Positions 49,463 to 61,306 of a stretch of 64,000 nucleotides of DNA are shown here, in pieces (positions within the stretch are counted from its first letter, which is position 1; each line of letters starts with the position of its first letter). A model generated the notes under the pieces. That model had not been told where the DNA came from and ran no database searches. It saw nothing but the letters and a program-made list of their open reading frames with translations. The DNA comes from Clavelina lepadiformis (Eukaryota; Chordata; Ascidiacea; Aplousobranchia; Clavelinidae). The DNA is taken from positions 15,483,856 through 15,547,855 of the forward strand of contig NC_135246.1 in NCBI RefSeq assembly GCF_947623445.1. Direction: 5' to 3'. The translations under genes were made by a program, and so were the position numbers.

Positions 49463-52042
49463 ATGCCAAACGTTGCTGCTCTTGTAGCAATATCTATTGC
49501 TGGGTTTGGAATCATGGTCAATTTTGCTTTGCACAAGGTCGATGAAGGTATGTGTATTATAGCTGGTTATCCTAATTAATTCTTTGATATAGTACGTATT
49601 GGGCTGCTGCTTGTAATTAAAAAATTTTAATCTTAGCAGTCTAAAATATATTTTGCTGTGTAGGACACATTGCAGTTTACTACCGGGTAAGTGATTAGTA
49701 AATATTAGTGTTTGCAATTGTTGCCTACCTGTATATGCATAATGTAAATATAGGTCTGTACTACAAAATAGTTATGCTCAGTTTTATATTTCAGTTTATG
49801 AAGTATATATAGTCCTTCACTATAAATGATTTTAGGGTGGTGCTCTTTTACAAACTACTGCTGGACCAGGCTATCACCTGATGTTGCCTTTTATCACATC
49901 GTTCCGTACCGTGCAAACTACACTGCAAACTGATAGAGTCAAAAATGTTCCATGTGGTACCAGGTACATATAAATTGTAGTGCTGTATATCTTGGAACTT
50001 TCATACAATTTTCTGTGTTAGCAGCTTTCATATAGTTTTGTAGTCATTTTTGGTTTATGTGTTTTTTGCAGTGGAGGTGTTATGATTTACTTCGATCAAA
50101 TTGAAGTTGTGAATATTTTATCAAGTGCTGCTGTGTATGAAATTGTTCACAATTACACAGCAGATTATGACAGAACTCTAATCTTCAACAAAGTTCATCA
50201 TGAGCTTAACCAATTTTGTTCGGTTCATACTTTGCAAGAAGTTTATATCGCAAAGTTTGGTGAGTTTTCTAATTCTGGTATTCTTTGTTTGAGCATCAAT
50301 TTCGAATTTGTCATTTTTGAATATGCAGTAGAAACGTATTAACTCAAAGTTGAAGAACCACTCTGGGTTATCCAATATCCAAAGCTCAGAGCGAGTGATA
50401 GCATCTACCTTCGTGATCAGTAAACCATCATATTTATTGTATAGCTTTTCTGATAAATTTAATTTCACTTAGTTAAAGAGGCGCGCCATTAAATTATGTT
50501 CACATTCAAGTTTTTTCATCTAATCGGTGAAGAAATCACTTGTCAAAATTAACGTATCAACAAAGCTGATCATGATGTTAATTACGTTACAATAACAAAG
50601 TGGGCATTTGGGACATTTTTTGATATTGGGTGCCATTATGCCGTGGAGATCAGAAAAACATTTTTGAGTAATCTGACGTTTTGACTTAAGTCAAGTTGAG
50701 TTACGCATTTTCACTTCATGTATTGAACTGTTATAGCTATAGCATTGTCCAATGTGATATCTAAATCTAATTCGTTTTTATAAACTTGCAGATCGAATAG
50801 ATGAGAATTTGAAGAAGGCACTTCAAGTTGATTTAACAGAAATGGCTCCAGGACTCTTTGTTCAAGCCGTTCGTGTCACAAAGCCTAAGATTCCAGAGAT
50901 GATTCGAAAGAATTATGAACTTATGTGTGTGCTAAAGAACACTCTACGCATTACAGTATCAGTAGTCAATAGTCAGTATACTGATTTGTCAGTGAAGCTA
51001 GTTACCTATTTGCCGTCAACTTTCTGTAGATATGTGTTTCCGATACTAATACTTAACAATGTATTAAATGAATGCTTAATTGAATTTGCAAATTTTTGTG
51101 ATTTGTCACAAATTAACACAAGTTGTGCAAAGACTTTCTTTAGATGGTATGTAAAGTTTTATATTTAACTATCATTTACATTTTGATGATTTTTAGGGAA
51201 GCTGAGAAAACAAGATTACTGATTGTCAACGAAAAGCAAAAAGTTGTTGAAAAAGAAGCAGAAACTGAAAGAAAGAAAGCAGTCATTGGTAAATTTTTAC
51301 TTTCATTTCCGACATTTTCTGAGAAGTCGGACATGTCTTTCTTCTACATTTATGTTTATTTTTTCCAGAGGCGGAAAAAGTAGCCCAAGTTGCCAAAATT
51401 CAGTATGAGCAAAAAGTCATGGAAAAAGAAACCCAAAAACGAATTTCTGAAATTGAAGGTTTTCTTACTTTGGCTATAGAAGTTTTAGATTCAGCTTTGT
51501 CCAAACTTGTTTAACGGTCATCATATAAGCAACCTTTTACAGATACTTCTCATCTTGCCCGAATGAAGGCCAGAACAGATGCAGACTGTTACAAAGCTTC
51601 TAAAGAAGCTGAAGCGAATGCTGTGTGTTTACATAATATCAACATTCATTTGTATTACTGCAATTTTATTTGATGTTTTTTTTTTTGAAAAATGGATCAT
51701 CGTCCTTTTGTGGCATTTCAATTTGGGAAATTACTGAATATTTTCTGTTCACATCATCTTCAGATCAAGCTAACACCGCAGTATCTGGAACTTCGACGAA
51801 TTGAGTCCCTTGGTCAAACGGCAAAAATATACTACGGACCTAACATTCCTCAGATGTTCTTGGATACGTTTAAAGTCGATCCTAAAGACACTGTCACACA
51901 ATCTGCGAATGCACAGCAGTCAGATAAAATGTCGTTCAAGCTGGTAAATACAATCCTTTCGCTTTAGTATCTTTTGATATTATCATTTTTAAGAATTAAC
52001 TCTGTATTTATATTTTTTATCTAGGATGGTATCGAATTATGA
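49463..52042 (+). CDS. ERLIN2: Erlin (ER lipid-raft SPFH protein)
   Basis: Ten exons: 49463-49547, 49664-49686, 49836-49963, 50072-50259, 50792-50924, 51197-51288, 51369-51458, 51543-51622, 51764-51943 and 52025-52042. They give 338 aa (human ERLIN2 is 339). One N-terminal membrane anchor ([20 protein letters not shown]) leads to an SPFH/prohibitin domain: [60 protein letters not shown] and [18 protein letters not shown] coiled coil ([18 protein letters not shown]) and the assembly region ([15 protein letters not shown]) follow. Erlins form megadalton rings in the ER membrane and direct activated IP3 receptors to ERAD through RNF170. Exon 2 is only 23 nt. ERLIN1 and ERLIN2 are not separable here. 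Confidence 0.95.
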
Positions 52043-53558
52043 AAATTAACAGATGAGAAGCTGTGTTAATTCTAGCTAAAGTTTAGTTTATTGAAATCAG
52101 AGCATTATCCTGTTTGAAACCAAACCAATATTAAATATTACGTATCGTCTCGGCTATACTTGAAGTAAAAACCTTTCTACTATTTCTGTTTTATGGTGCT
52201 TTAGCAACCTATTATATAATTTTGCTGGCTACAGTATACAGTATATCTAAATAATACTATATTTGTACGACTGATTAATGATTTACATCAGTAACTATTA
52301 CATAAAAGTTTGATTTACTGATAAGTAGAAGATAGAATTAGATATCTAAGTCTTTTGAATTTAAGTTTTTCGTTGCCATGTGTATTTTCCAATATGATAT
52401 TAATATGGACGATTTTTTCAAAATACACCATTTTCAAATTTTAAAATATAAATTGCACGTATGTATTGTGGAGTTTGTTAAAAGTACTTGATATTCATTT
52501 CTCTGTTTCATGTTGCTTTTTTGCTTGAAACTCTTCTGTGATGAAATTCATTGAACATTATGTTGACCAATGGCTGTATAATATCATTCTATTGCTGTCT
52601 TACTCTTGTAGCTTTTTTAAACCATTGTTAAGACCAATTAGATTTTGTAATACTTATGCAAGCCACTGAGATTGTGAGTAATTTGTATTTCAGGCAACCT
52701 CTTACTGCGCAACATCATTTCATATTAATATGAGCCAGTTAAATTTTGAGTTTGCCGTATGTTAATTTTATTTAAATTTGGTTAACTTAGTTCTACAATC
52801 AGTAGCTGTATTTTATTAATATCATTGCTTGGATAAGTTACCCTGATAGCATTTAATGTTTTGTGTAAGAATTTTGTAAAGCCGTACCGCATTTATTGTC
52901 ACTTGCGATGTTCATGCAATCTTCATATTATGTTCCTTACTGGAGATGATATGTTTGTCTGCCACAAGTAAATATGTGCAGTTCTTGTGAAAACCTCGTC
53001 GGCTGTGTGTTAGTTTTCCAATGATAACGACAATTAAACTTAAGCTAATGTCTTCCCATGTAGAGAACAGGTAAATATAACTACACCAAAATAACCTCAC
53101 CGTAAGAGACAGCAGATTAAAGACAAACGTTTGTCTACAATTCAGTAATTTTCAGTCAATTTTAAGAGTTTAGATTAGTCTTAATTATACTGTAGAGGCG
53201 AAGTATTGCACAAATATTTCAATTTGGATTCTTATTACGGAGTTTTAATTATTTTGCCTATGATTATTTGAGCAATAAGGTTTTATTCTACCGTACATTA
53301 TAAATGTCGGCCGGAAAATAAAAATTTTCAAATAGGCTGACTACAGCACTTTGCCTAACCAATCACAAACTATATACCTATACGAAAAGATGTAGCAATC
53401 ACGCAAAAAACTTTCCTGATTCAACCACTGATGTCAATTGCAATGCAACCCCCGTTACAACCAACAGCTTTGTCTTTTAAAACTGGCCTATCCCACTAAT
53501 CTGAGATAAAAACGTATGCGATGTGGTCATTATACACAAATTATGTCTGCTTGAATTA
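52043..53558. other. ERLIN 3' UTR and intergenic sequence
   Basis: AT-rich, with no gene recognised on either strand. The ERLIN polyadenylation site is not obvious; an ATTAAA variant lies about 90 bases after the stop. Confidence 0.4.
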
Positions 53559-53564
53559 TTTATT
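53559..53564 (-). terminator. Polyadenylation signal overlapping the stop codon
   Basis: On the minus strand the sequence reads ATG TAATAAATAA: the stop codon TAA (53565-53563) shares bases with the AATAAA hexamer (53564-53559). If this hexamer is used the 3' UTR would be only a few tens of bases. Confidence 0.45.
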
Positions 53565-56500
53565 ACATGAACCACTTAGCGATATTCCGTTTCTTCGGAC
53601 ATTTTCCTCCGCATGCATTTCCGTAAAATCTCCCATGTTGAGAAGTTTTCAGTTTTTCTGCTTCCTTACTGGATGATGGAACAAGAAGACTCTCCTCCAC
53701 CACTTCTAGGAGTGTCTTGCGAAGAACTCGAGATGCACGATAGGACTATGCAAAAAAAATTAGTTTGAGAAGGCTATTTCTAGAAAAAGCGTAGGCTGCG
53801 TTTAGACTGGTTATGACGTGTACACAAATTTTAATTTTTCGTTTGAAAGACCGATATGAATTTGGTTACCGGCTTTTGAATTTGTTCAGTTACTTATTCA
53901 AAACTTTAGGCTTTAGTTACCGGTTTTGTGGTTACTTATATTTAGTTACAGAGCTACTTATTAACAGTTCAAGTGAACCACCTGTTAAATTCCTTGCATC
54001 CTGTTGTAAAAATCATGATTCAAAAATGTGTAAAAGGATTAAGAATTTTTAATTGAACTAATTTCTATTTAGGCTACTTTATAAAAAAATAAAGTAAATT
54101 TATATAAGTTTAAAAATATAATAAAAATTTTAACAAATTCGTCTTTTTATTTTTTATATGCTTGAATGAAGTTTCTTGTTTAGGCTTACTAAATAACGTG
54201 TAACCTATTTGCTGTCAATAGAAATTATTATCAAAATTAGACAAAGGTTAAAAGCTACGGAAAAAGCGTTTGTAACTAATGCTTTACCTCTTCCACTGAC
54301 ATAATAACCTCGTGACATTCTGACGTCATTGCTGTAAAGGCACCAACATTAATTTCGCATAAGCAGTGGTCTTCATCCTTTCCCCAAGCTTGCTTTGGCA
54401 TTCGCATGCTGAAACAAAATTACCAAAGAGATTTGACAGGGAACGAACCGTGTTTGCAAATGACGCACAACACACGATCTCGTATGTACAAGTCGTCTTA
54501 CTTTGCTTGGTTTCCTTCGGCAATTTTTGGCTGTTTCATTAGGGCAACTTCCGATTTCACTGTCGGTACAGCAATTGTTTCCGCTGTGGGACGCTGCACT
54601 CAAACATTTAATAAGTTATTACAAACCCGGCAATTTAAACAGGGAAAATTTATTAGTATCGCTCTATAGCGAGCCTCTATAGTCTAACTTATACTCTATA
54701 GCAGTGTTTCTCAACCTTTTTGGCCCACGGACTATTTTCCCATTAGCACAAGTATTCGCGGACTCAGGTAATAAGAATAAAAAATAAGTTAGTTGAAGTT
54801 GGTTCCGGCACTTGGTTTTAAGCATAGCTAAAGTTGAAAATCCTGCTTCACACAAGTAGGCTATGTAGTCGGAAAACGCAAAAAGAGCTATTGCTGCTTA
54901 TTTGTAGAGGTCAGAAAGGTTAGGTTCCTTTGATAGAACATTCGCCCAAAATTTAGTCAGAGAAACAGTTTTCAACTTGTCTCTCCACATCTGTCGACCT
55001 TGCAGTTCAATCAACTGTTCAGAAATGCAGTCTATTTCTGAATGCACCTCTAATGCTGACACCTCAAAAGGACTTCGTACCCAGTTAAATATCTTGTTTT
55101 AATTTAGGTAAGGAATATATCAGTCCAGCTCAAAAACAAATGTATTGAGGTGCTCCAGAAACATTCGACAAATACCGCGCAACTCAATATTTTTCTCCTC
55201 AAAAAATAAGTTCAACGCTGGAAAAGCAGTCATCTTCCCACTTTCCATTCGATGTATCCACAATTTTATTTTAACTTTAAACGCATCAATGCTTTCTCTT
55301 ACATCTAAAATAGTTTTGTCTTTTCCATGCATAGAGCCATTCCATTGGTTCACAAGGATGAAAAAATTAACAAAGAAAAGCAATTTGGCAATCCATTTGT
55401 CATCGCTAAAGCGATCAACAAGTTCATGTTTCTGTTCTTTCAAAAAGTGGCCATGCGCAGGCGAAATTGCATTGCGAGAGAAGGAAAGAAACAAAAAAAG
55501 CTCTGACATTTGGGAACTCCTTTTAAAAAAGAGAAAAAAGGAAGTGATTTGCTCGCCAGGAGTTGGAAGAAGGAGAATAGAACAAAAGAATTAAGGAATT
55601 GGATTGCCACTAGCGTAACATAAGAAATAAGCAAGGCTCTTAATCAGACTATTTTAAATTACCAACAAATGGATGTCGTAATTACCAAAATTATCCAACA
55701 CGCCAAGGTATCTCTTGCGACACCTACTTTTTGAGGCGAAGAACCGTCGCGAAAATTATGACCTATGCCTAATTATATAGGCCTACGGTAAATTAATGGG
55801 CTTGCGGACTCACAAAAACCTTACGCGGACTCAAATGAGTCCGCGAACTCGCGGTTGAGAAACACTGCTCTATAGCAAGGCGATTGCATAAATTTTTGCA
55901 ATATGTATCAATAACTCAACATCTTAGCAAAAAGCTTATTACAGTATTTAAGCTCATTTGTGGTTTCGATGACCAGTAGTGTGAAACAGAAAAATACCTG
56001 AGGTCTAGCGCTCTTTGCACGCTGTTGTGTCTTGTGACGGGGCTGACTTGGCCTTCTTCGTTCTTCTTTTGTACAGTTAGCTTTGTACAGACCTGGTCTG
56101 CTTGACACGTATTGAAACATGTGTTGCTATAATACCGTACATCATTGGAAAAGAAATCATTCGCCTTTTCAAAGCTTGTTTAAAGATCAGTAATTTGGTA
56201 TCTGACGCAAAGTGTGAAAATTAAATCGCTTACGTAATCTTTTCGACGTTGCATATCCTCCATGTCATCTCGATACTTCATTGATGCCGCGATGATGTCC
56301 GGAAACATATTCAATATGCGAGATCGTTCTAGTATGGTATATGTGATTTGCTTTTGTATGATGGCAAGTTTCTGAAAAAAAAGATTGAAAACTTTACTGT
56401 GTCAGCAACTTGTCGACCAGTAAACCTCATTTTGTACCTGGAGCTCTTCTCGCACCAAACTGTACTGATTTCTAAGATTTCTTTGCGCGTGTAACATTTG

Positions 56501-56963
56501 TTTTCTATCCATTCGCACGACGTCGTCATTTCGCTCTCGGAACGACGCCAAAGTCTCACGCATTCTGTTTTTTACAAATCGTGGACGCTTTATCATGGCA
56601 TCTGTGCGTTTGGAGCTCAATTCATTGTTTATGTCGTGAAGGCATCTTGCTATTCCTTTTTTTATCTACATAATATAAGAGTTTAAAAATGTATCTAGCC
56701 AAAGATATTTGACACGAAAATCTTACCTTGGTTAGTAATTTGATTTCTTTATTGATAAGGTCCGCCTTTTCATGTAGAGTTATAACAACAACCCGTAATT
56801 GCCTCATGTGTGAATGTACTTTTGATAAACTTACACCAGCTTTAGGGTTAGCATAACATGAATCTTTTTTTGCTGTAATCCAAGCCGCAGTTTTTGGAGT
56901 ATATCCCACCGCTAATGAGGTGGACCAGTTGGTTGATGGCGGACAAATTCCAGGTTTAGCCAT
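53563..56963 (-). CDS. Coiled-coil protein, possibly tektin-like (TEKTL1/CCDC105-like)
   Basis: Seven exons in transcript order: 56963-56727, 56665-56438, 56371-56234, 56126-55998, 54593-54502, 54408-54288 and 53745-53563. They give 375 aa with consistent phases. Helical, charged stretches dominate: HMRQLRVVVITLHEKADLIN, RMRETLASFRERNDDVVRMD, AQRNLRNQYSLVREELQ. SRPGLYKANC recalls the tektin RPNxxLC motif, and the start (TNWSTSLAVGYTPKTAAWI) and SYRASRVLRKTLLEVV fit a ciliary microtubule-lumen protein. The tektin relation is a guess from a few motifs; the exon structure itself is well supported. The intron between exons 4 and 5 contains a whole hAT-derived element. The first ATG is used because the frame upstream lacks another. 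Confidence 0.7.
54702..55867 (-). mobile_element. Internally deleted hAT element with transposase remnants
   Basis: The ends CAGTGTTTCTCAACC and its exact inverse GGTTGAGAAACACTG are flanked by perfect CTCTATAG duplications (54694-54701 and 55868-55875). On the minus strand, 55120-55509 encodes HFLKEQKHELVDRFSDDKWI, VNQWNGSMHGKDKTILDV and AFKVKIKLWIHRMESGKM. These match hAT transposases of the ZBED5/SCAND3 kind (the 'LxxLNxxLQGKxxxxxDL...FxxKLxLW' region). Near 54800, CEAGFSTLAMLKTKCRNQL is the C-terminal hAT dimerisation motif. At 1166 bp it is far shorter than a 3-4 kb autonomous element and the zinc finger and most of the catalytic core are missing. It sits in an intron of the coiled-coil gene. 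Confidence 0.9.
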
Positions 56964-57726
56964 TATGAAAAATCTCTTAAAGTAATAAAAAAAGCACGCC
57001 CTAATATTGTGCAAATATAAATGTTTTTTCTAAATTAATATTTTAAAAAATACTATCTTGAAAAAACTTATTTATTTGGTCAAAAGAGACTATGACGACA
57101 CATTGACATGCCGGGTCACGTGACTCAACACGCACGAGTAATGTAGAAACCCATGTTTCGCCTTAAGTAATTTACTCGTAGCCACGTGCTAGGACACTTT
57201 TTGTTAGTTTTTTAAACTTCAACGTCGCGAACCATTGTGTTAATAAGAAACAACCTAGTTTTCATATTTTACTTTACGCCAAGTGTACAAAAACATAAGC
57301 TTGGTGAGGAACAGTATTTATGCAGGAAATATAATTTGTTCTTGGCCAAAGCATTGTCAGACACGGTTTTTTGCTATAGCCTGCTGACTAACTGATGTAT
57401 GGTAGCCATAAGGCTACGAATCTGCATGACAAAGGCAAGAAGTTAGACTAGTTGCTATCCTTGTCATGAAAGCATGATTTTTATGCGATTAATTATTTTG
57501 CACAAGGTACCGCTAGCTTGGTTATAATTTATTGAATATAAGGACTAGTTAGCCTAGGATAGAATCGAAAACGCTACCTCGAAGGCCTAGGCAACAATGG
57601 AATGTGTGGCACTTGCACTAATAAAATTCATTGACGTGAGTATGCCAAACTTTTTAATCTTCACACCAAGTTCTTATGAATAAAAAACAATTGAAGCGTT
57701 ACTGAACGCTGTCAGGCTAAAATCTG
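56964..57726. other. Upstream region of the coiled-coil gene
   Basis: No gene recognised. An ATG at 57597 starts 13 codons ending at a good donor (GAC|GTGAGT), but no downstream exon could be joined to it. Confidence 0.35.
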
Positions 57727-57828
57727 GGGTCTAGTATACAAGTGCACGGCCACAGGATATCTCTATATACTAAATGCCAGCTACTCAAATAGTGATGTCA
57801 TCTGGTTGTGCACTTGTATACTAGACCC
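57727..57828. mobile_element. MITE copy 2 (GGGTCTAG family) with perfect 21-bp inverted ends
   Basis: The element is 102 bp. Its 21-bp termini, which begin GGGTCTAGTATACAAG, are exact inverse copies. The flanks AAAATCTG (57719-57726) and AAAATTTG (57829-57836) match at 7 of 8 bases, consistent with an 8-bp target duplication. The interior is shared with 25508-25610. Confidence 0.8.
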
Positions 57829-58051
57829 AAAATTTGTATATTTCTGTCTTTGTACTCTTCATTTCTTTTCCAAAAATGCCAAACTTTCCAGTTATAGATT
57901 TGTAGGGATGGGCCAATCGCAAAGTAGAATGGTGGGATTTTTTTATAGTCTGTTGCTTTAGGCTAGAATCATTTCCAGATTAACTTTAAAACTATATATA
58001 GGCCTAGTGTATATTCAGTTAATTTCATAGTTTTATCAGTTAGTGCTAAAG

Positions 58052-58523
58052 CAGGGGTGGGCAAACTTTTTGTACTGAGGGCCGCATTAGAAAAAATTTT
58101 GCAGCCGGCGGGCCGCACACTCTCATTACAAAGTAGGAAAATTTACCCGGTGTGTAAATAAACGCATATTCATATTAAACACAATTTTTGCATTTCATAC
58201 TCAGTTACGTTTAAAGCTACGCAATCTTCATCACAAAGGCCTACGGTAGCCGCTACCGTATTTGTATTTTATGATCAAACAATTGAATCAAACAAAGCGT
58301 GAGAAGTGTACGGCTAGTTGCTGAAAGCATGTTGCAATACATGCGCGACTGACGTGTGTGTGATTACGCACTGAAAGTGAAGAGAAAAACACACTTGTAA
58401 AGGGAATAATATTTTGTCATCTAATTCTAACCTGTTTAATTAAAACAATAAGTGATGAGTAGGAGTTTCTGCAAGTGCCGGCGGGCCGCATGCGGCCCGC
58501 GGGCCGTAGTTTGCCCACCCCTG
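58052..58523. mobile_element. hAT MITE, target duplication TGCTAAAG
   Basis: The left end CAGGGGTGGGCAAACT and its exact inverse AGTTTGCCCACCCCTG are flanked by perfect TGCTAAAG copies (58044-58051 and 58524-58531). GGGCCGCA/TGCGGCCC segments lie inside each end. It is 472 bp with no transposase. Confidence 0.92.
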
Positions 58524-60190
58524 TGCTAAAGCATTTAATTTTGGAGCTTGTTCTTGTAGACCTACGCTTTCACATGATATATTCATACATCTGGCTTTGT
58601 TGATGACCATAATGATGTTACTCAATAAGATGTATGATAACAAACTGCATACCTAACATCTAAGCTAGAGATGATACATTGTCGAATACTTACATACTTA
58701 CCTGTTGCAAATATTTTAGAATTGCTTTATACAAATGCAAAATTTCAAATTTTATACTACAGTAAAATAACTTTAAAACCAAAGAAATCATGCTCTAAAT
58801 CAGAATTTTCCACATGCCGCTAAAGTGCTTTACTTAACATAATAAATGTTCACTTGTAAAACAACCACATTCTAAGTGCCTAACACATGTTTGCACTTAT
58901 ATGACTTGAAGTACAGAGTCTACATGCATTTCATGTACTGAAAACAACAAAAATGACTGATTAAGATGCTAATGAAAACAATGGCTTTAAAAACAAAATT
59001 AGTGTAGCAGTTTTTCACAAAAAGTTATGCATGCATAGGTGCAAATTTTGGAGTAGCACCTTTCCCTCATTCTATTTAGATGTTGACAAGGAGAGTGTCT
59101 TTGGTTGGTAAAATTAAGAAAAAGATAGTTTCAATAAGCTTGTCAGGGTATGTTTGAAATCACTTGAACATACCATATTGGCTCAATTGTAATCTGGCAT
59201 CGATTCTAAGCCGCATTAATATACTGTGCTAAAAAGTTAATATAAGCTGCCCTTGTTTGTAAGCCGACTTCAAACCCTTGTTTATAAGCCATTCTTCAAC
59301 AGTGAATACCCTTAACTGTATTTAGCGAATGTAATTGGGTGTCTATGTAAAAATGAATACTCTTCAAAAAATTTCAAATTTTTTTTAAGTCTAACATTTC
59401 ATAAAACCTCTTTCTTTCCAATGGTCTGGTCACAATTGCTTGATTTGTTTCCAAATACATCTCTTAATACAATCTTTTCATGCTGTGTGTGGAGAATAGC
59501 CTGGCACAGATCACACCATAAACAATGGCATTATCCAAACATCAGTCACATTGGCAACCTCATTGTGCACTGAAGACCCATCCCTAAAAATTAATGGGTG
59601 CCTAGTGGGCATGCATTGAGCTCAATATTGGATGCATAATCCAAAATTTGGTTGCCATGACACTAAGACACCCACTAAAATCCAACACTATTGAACATAA
59701 GGTAAGCCTCAGCAACCGAGAGAACCTATGCGCATATTCACCATAATCAACTGGTATTACACCTCGATCTTTCATGTGTTGATCTATTTTGTGATAAAGG
59801 CAAAGTGCTTCTGATACAGAAAAGATAAAAGAGATATGTTGATAAAGTGTGCAATAATCAACAAAATAGTGCCAGATAAAAATATTAGCAGCCCTCAATT
59901 GCAAGCTGCAATAATTATGATACAAAATAGCTCACAATCAAGTAAATAAGGAAACTATTTTTTATATTGCCCTCTGGTGTTCAGAATTGGCGCTTGAACA
60001 ATCATACTTGCCTGGTTTGTTGCCAGCTTGACTCCACCCACACAAGACTCACTAACGTTCATGTCCAACGTTTATACGTTCACGCCAAATTACAATTGTT
60101 TATTGTGATTTAGTGTGAATGTGGAAAAATTTGGCAAGGATGTTCCTGGGGAAATGTTTTGTCTAGGAAAAATTGCTGGTTTTATCTGTT

Positions 60191-60238
60191 TTATTTAACG
60201 TTTAAGCACTTTATCCTAGGTGCTTAAACGTTAAATAA
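60191..60238. repeat. Perfect 19-bp hairpin
   Basis: TTATTTAACGTTTAAGCAC (60191-60209) and its exact inverse (60220-60238) are separated by 10 bases. No T-tract or gene end follows, so it is not a terminator. Confidence 0.75.
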
Positions 60239-60374
60239 ATACAGCCACCACCACATAAAAGTACAGCCTGGGTTACCACTTTAATTTGGTCATTTAGAAT
60301 TCAAATTTATAATAATCTGTTTGTTTTTGTACAATATGGTATCATGATCATGATTTTTTATATTGTCTTGCTCG

Positions 60375-60523
60375 AATTTGAGAATTTTTATCAGAATCAA
60401 TTAACAGTCTGAGCAACTGTCGTTATTGCTTTGACCAAGAGCATTACAATGATATTGCCCTGGTTATCGAACACGGGTCACATTATTGCGATCTCAGTTC
60501 TCTAACCACTTGGCTACCGAAAC
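60375..60523 (-). repeat. tRNA-derived SINE copy, minus strand
   Basis: Read on the minus strand it starts GTTTCGGTAGCCAAGTGG (A box), has CGTGTTCGATAACC (B box) and a body with GCTCTTGGTCAAAGCAATAA and AGTTGCTCAGACTGTTAA. These align with the copy at 4409, including the shared CGCAATAATG between the boxes. Confidence 0.6.
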
Positions 60524-61306
60524 AAATGATTCTGTTTTTTCTTACTGCACCTAGGTAAACCCACAATATGCAGTGGTGCTTTGCATTAAAGTTATGTCCA
60601 GTCATTGTGCTATTTTTGCGGTAATAGTATTGGTATTTACCTTGTTAACAACTAACTGAATACTGAGATATGTAATATGTACCAACAACAAGTAATAGAT
60701 CAGTTCGTCTAGGTCGTTTGTATTGCGTTGAAAACGAGTTCCGTATAAACTCGAAATGTTTACAGTTTATAAACAAATTGCTTATTTCTTGGCTCTTGTA
60801 TTTATTCTTTGAATAGATAATCTGCAGTTCCCAATATTTTATTCCTAACATTATATATACTACATCTTACAGTGCAGTTAGTATGATTCATTGCTGGTGC
60901 TGAACTCAAGAGTGTGACAAATGCACAATGAAGTAGTTTTATTGTTGACACAACACTCCTATTCCAATGCTAGCCATTCTCATATCTTATGTTGTACACA
61001 ATCCACATCATGTGTTTTCATGCATAAAAAGTGTCATAATCTCCTGGCACTTGTTCTACAAAGTGGACTCAAAACCATGTCTTGGTGCTTGCCTTGCTAC
61101 TGAAGTTTTTCTTGGGACCAATCAATCTTTTTAATAATTGTATGCATTTTAGTTTTTACAGAAACTTAAGTGGTAGGCTGGAGGACTTGCTATTGTCTTA
61201 AATTTTGAGAAACACTTGCACCTCCCATATCTCTAATTTTGTTTAAAAAACTAGTCAAGTTGATAGAGCTTTGTAAAGAAGAAGGCTAGACAATTATTTA
61301 ACAATC

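Larger units (their letters stand above)
58524..61306. other. Intergenic and 5' region of eIF4E
   Basis: No gene recognised. It contains a SINE (60375-60523, minus), a perfect hairpin (60191-60238) and, near 59200-59300, a run of related phrases (CTAAGCCGCATT, GTAAGCCGACTT, ATAAGCCATTCTT) that may be a decayed repeat. Promoter and 5' UTR of eIF4E should lie at the right edge. Confidence 0.4.

Noticed and set aside
57597-57635. Short ATG-started exon MECVALALIKFID with donor GTGAGT
   Set aside because: Thirteen codons only. No downstream exon in matching phase was found, and eIF4E has its own conserved start.
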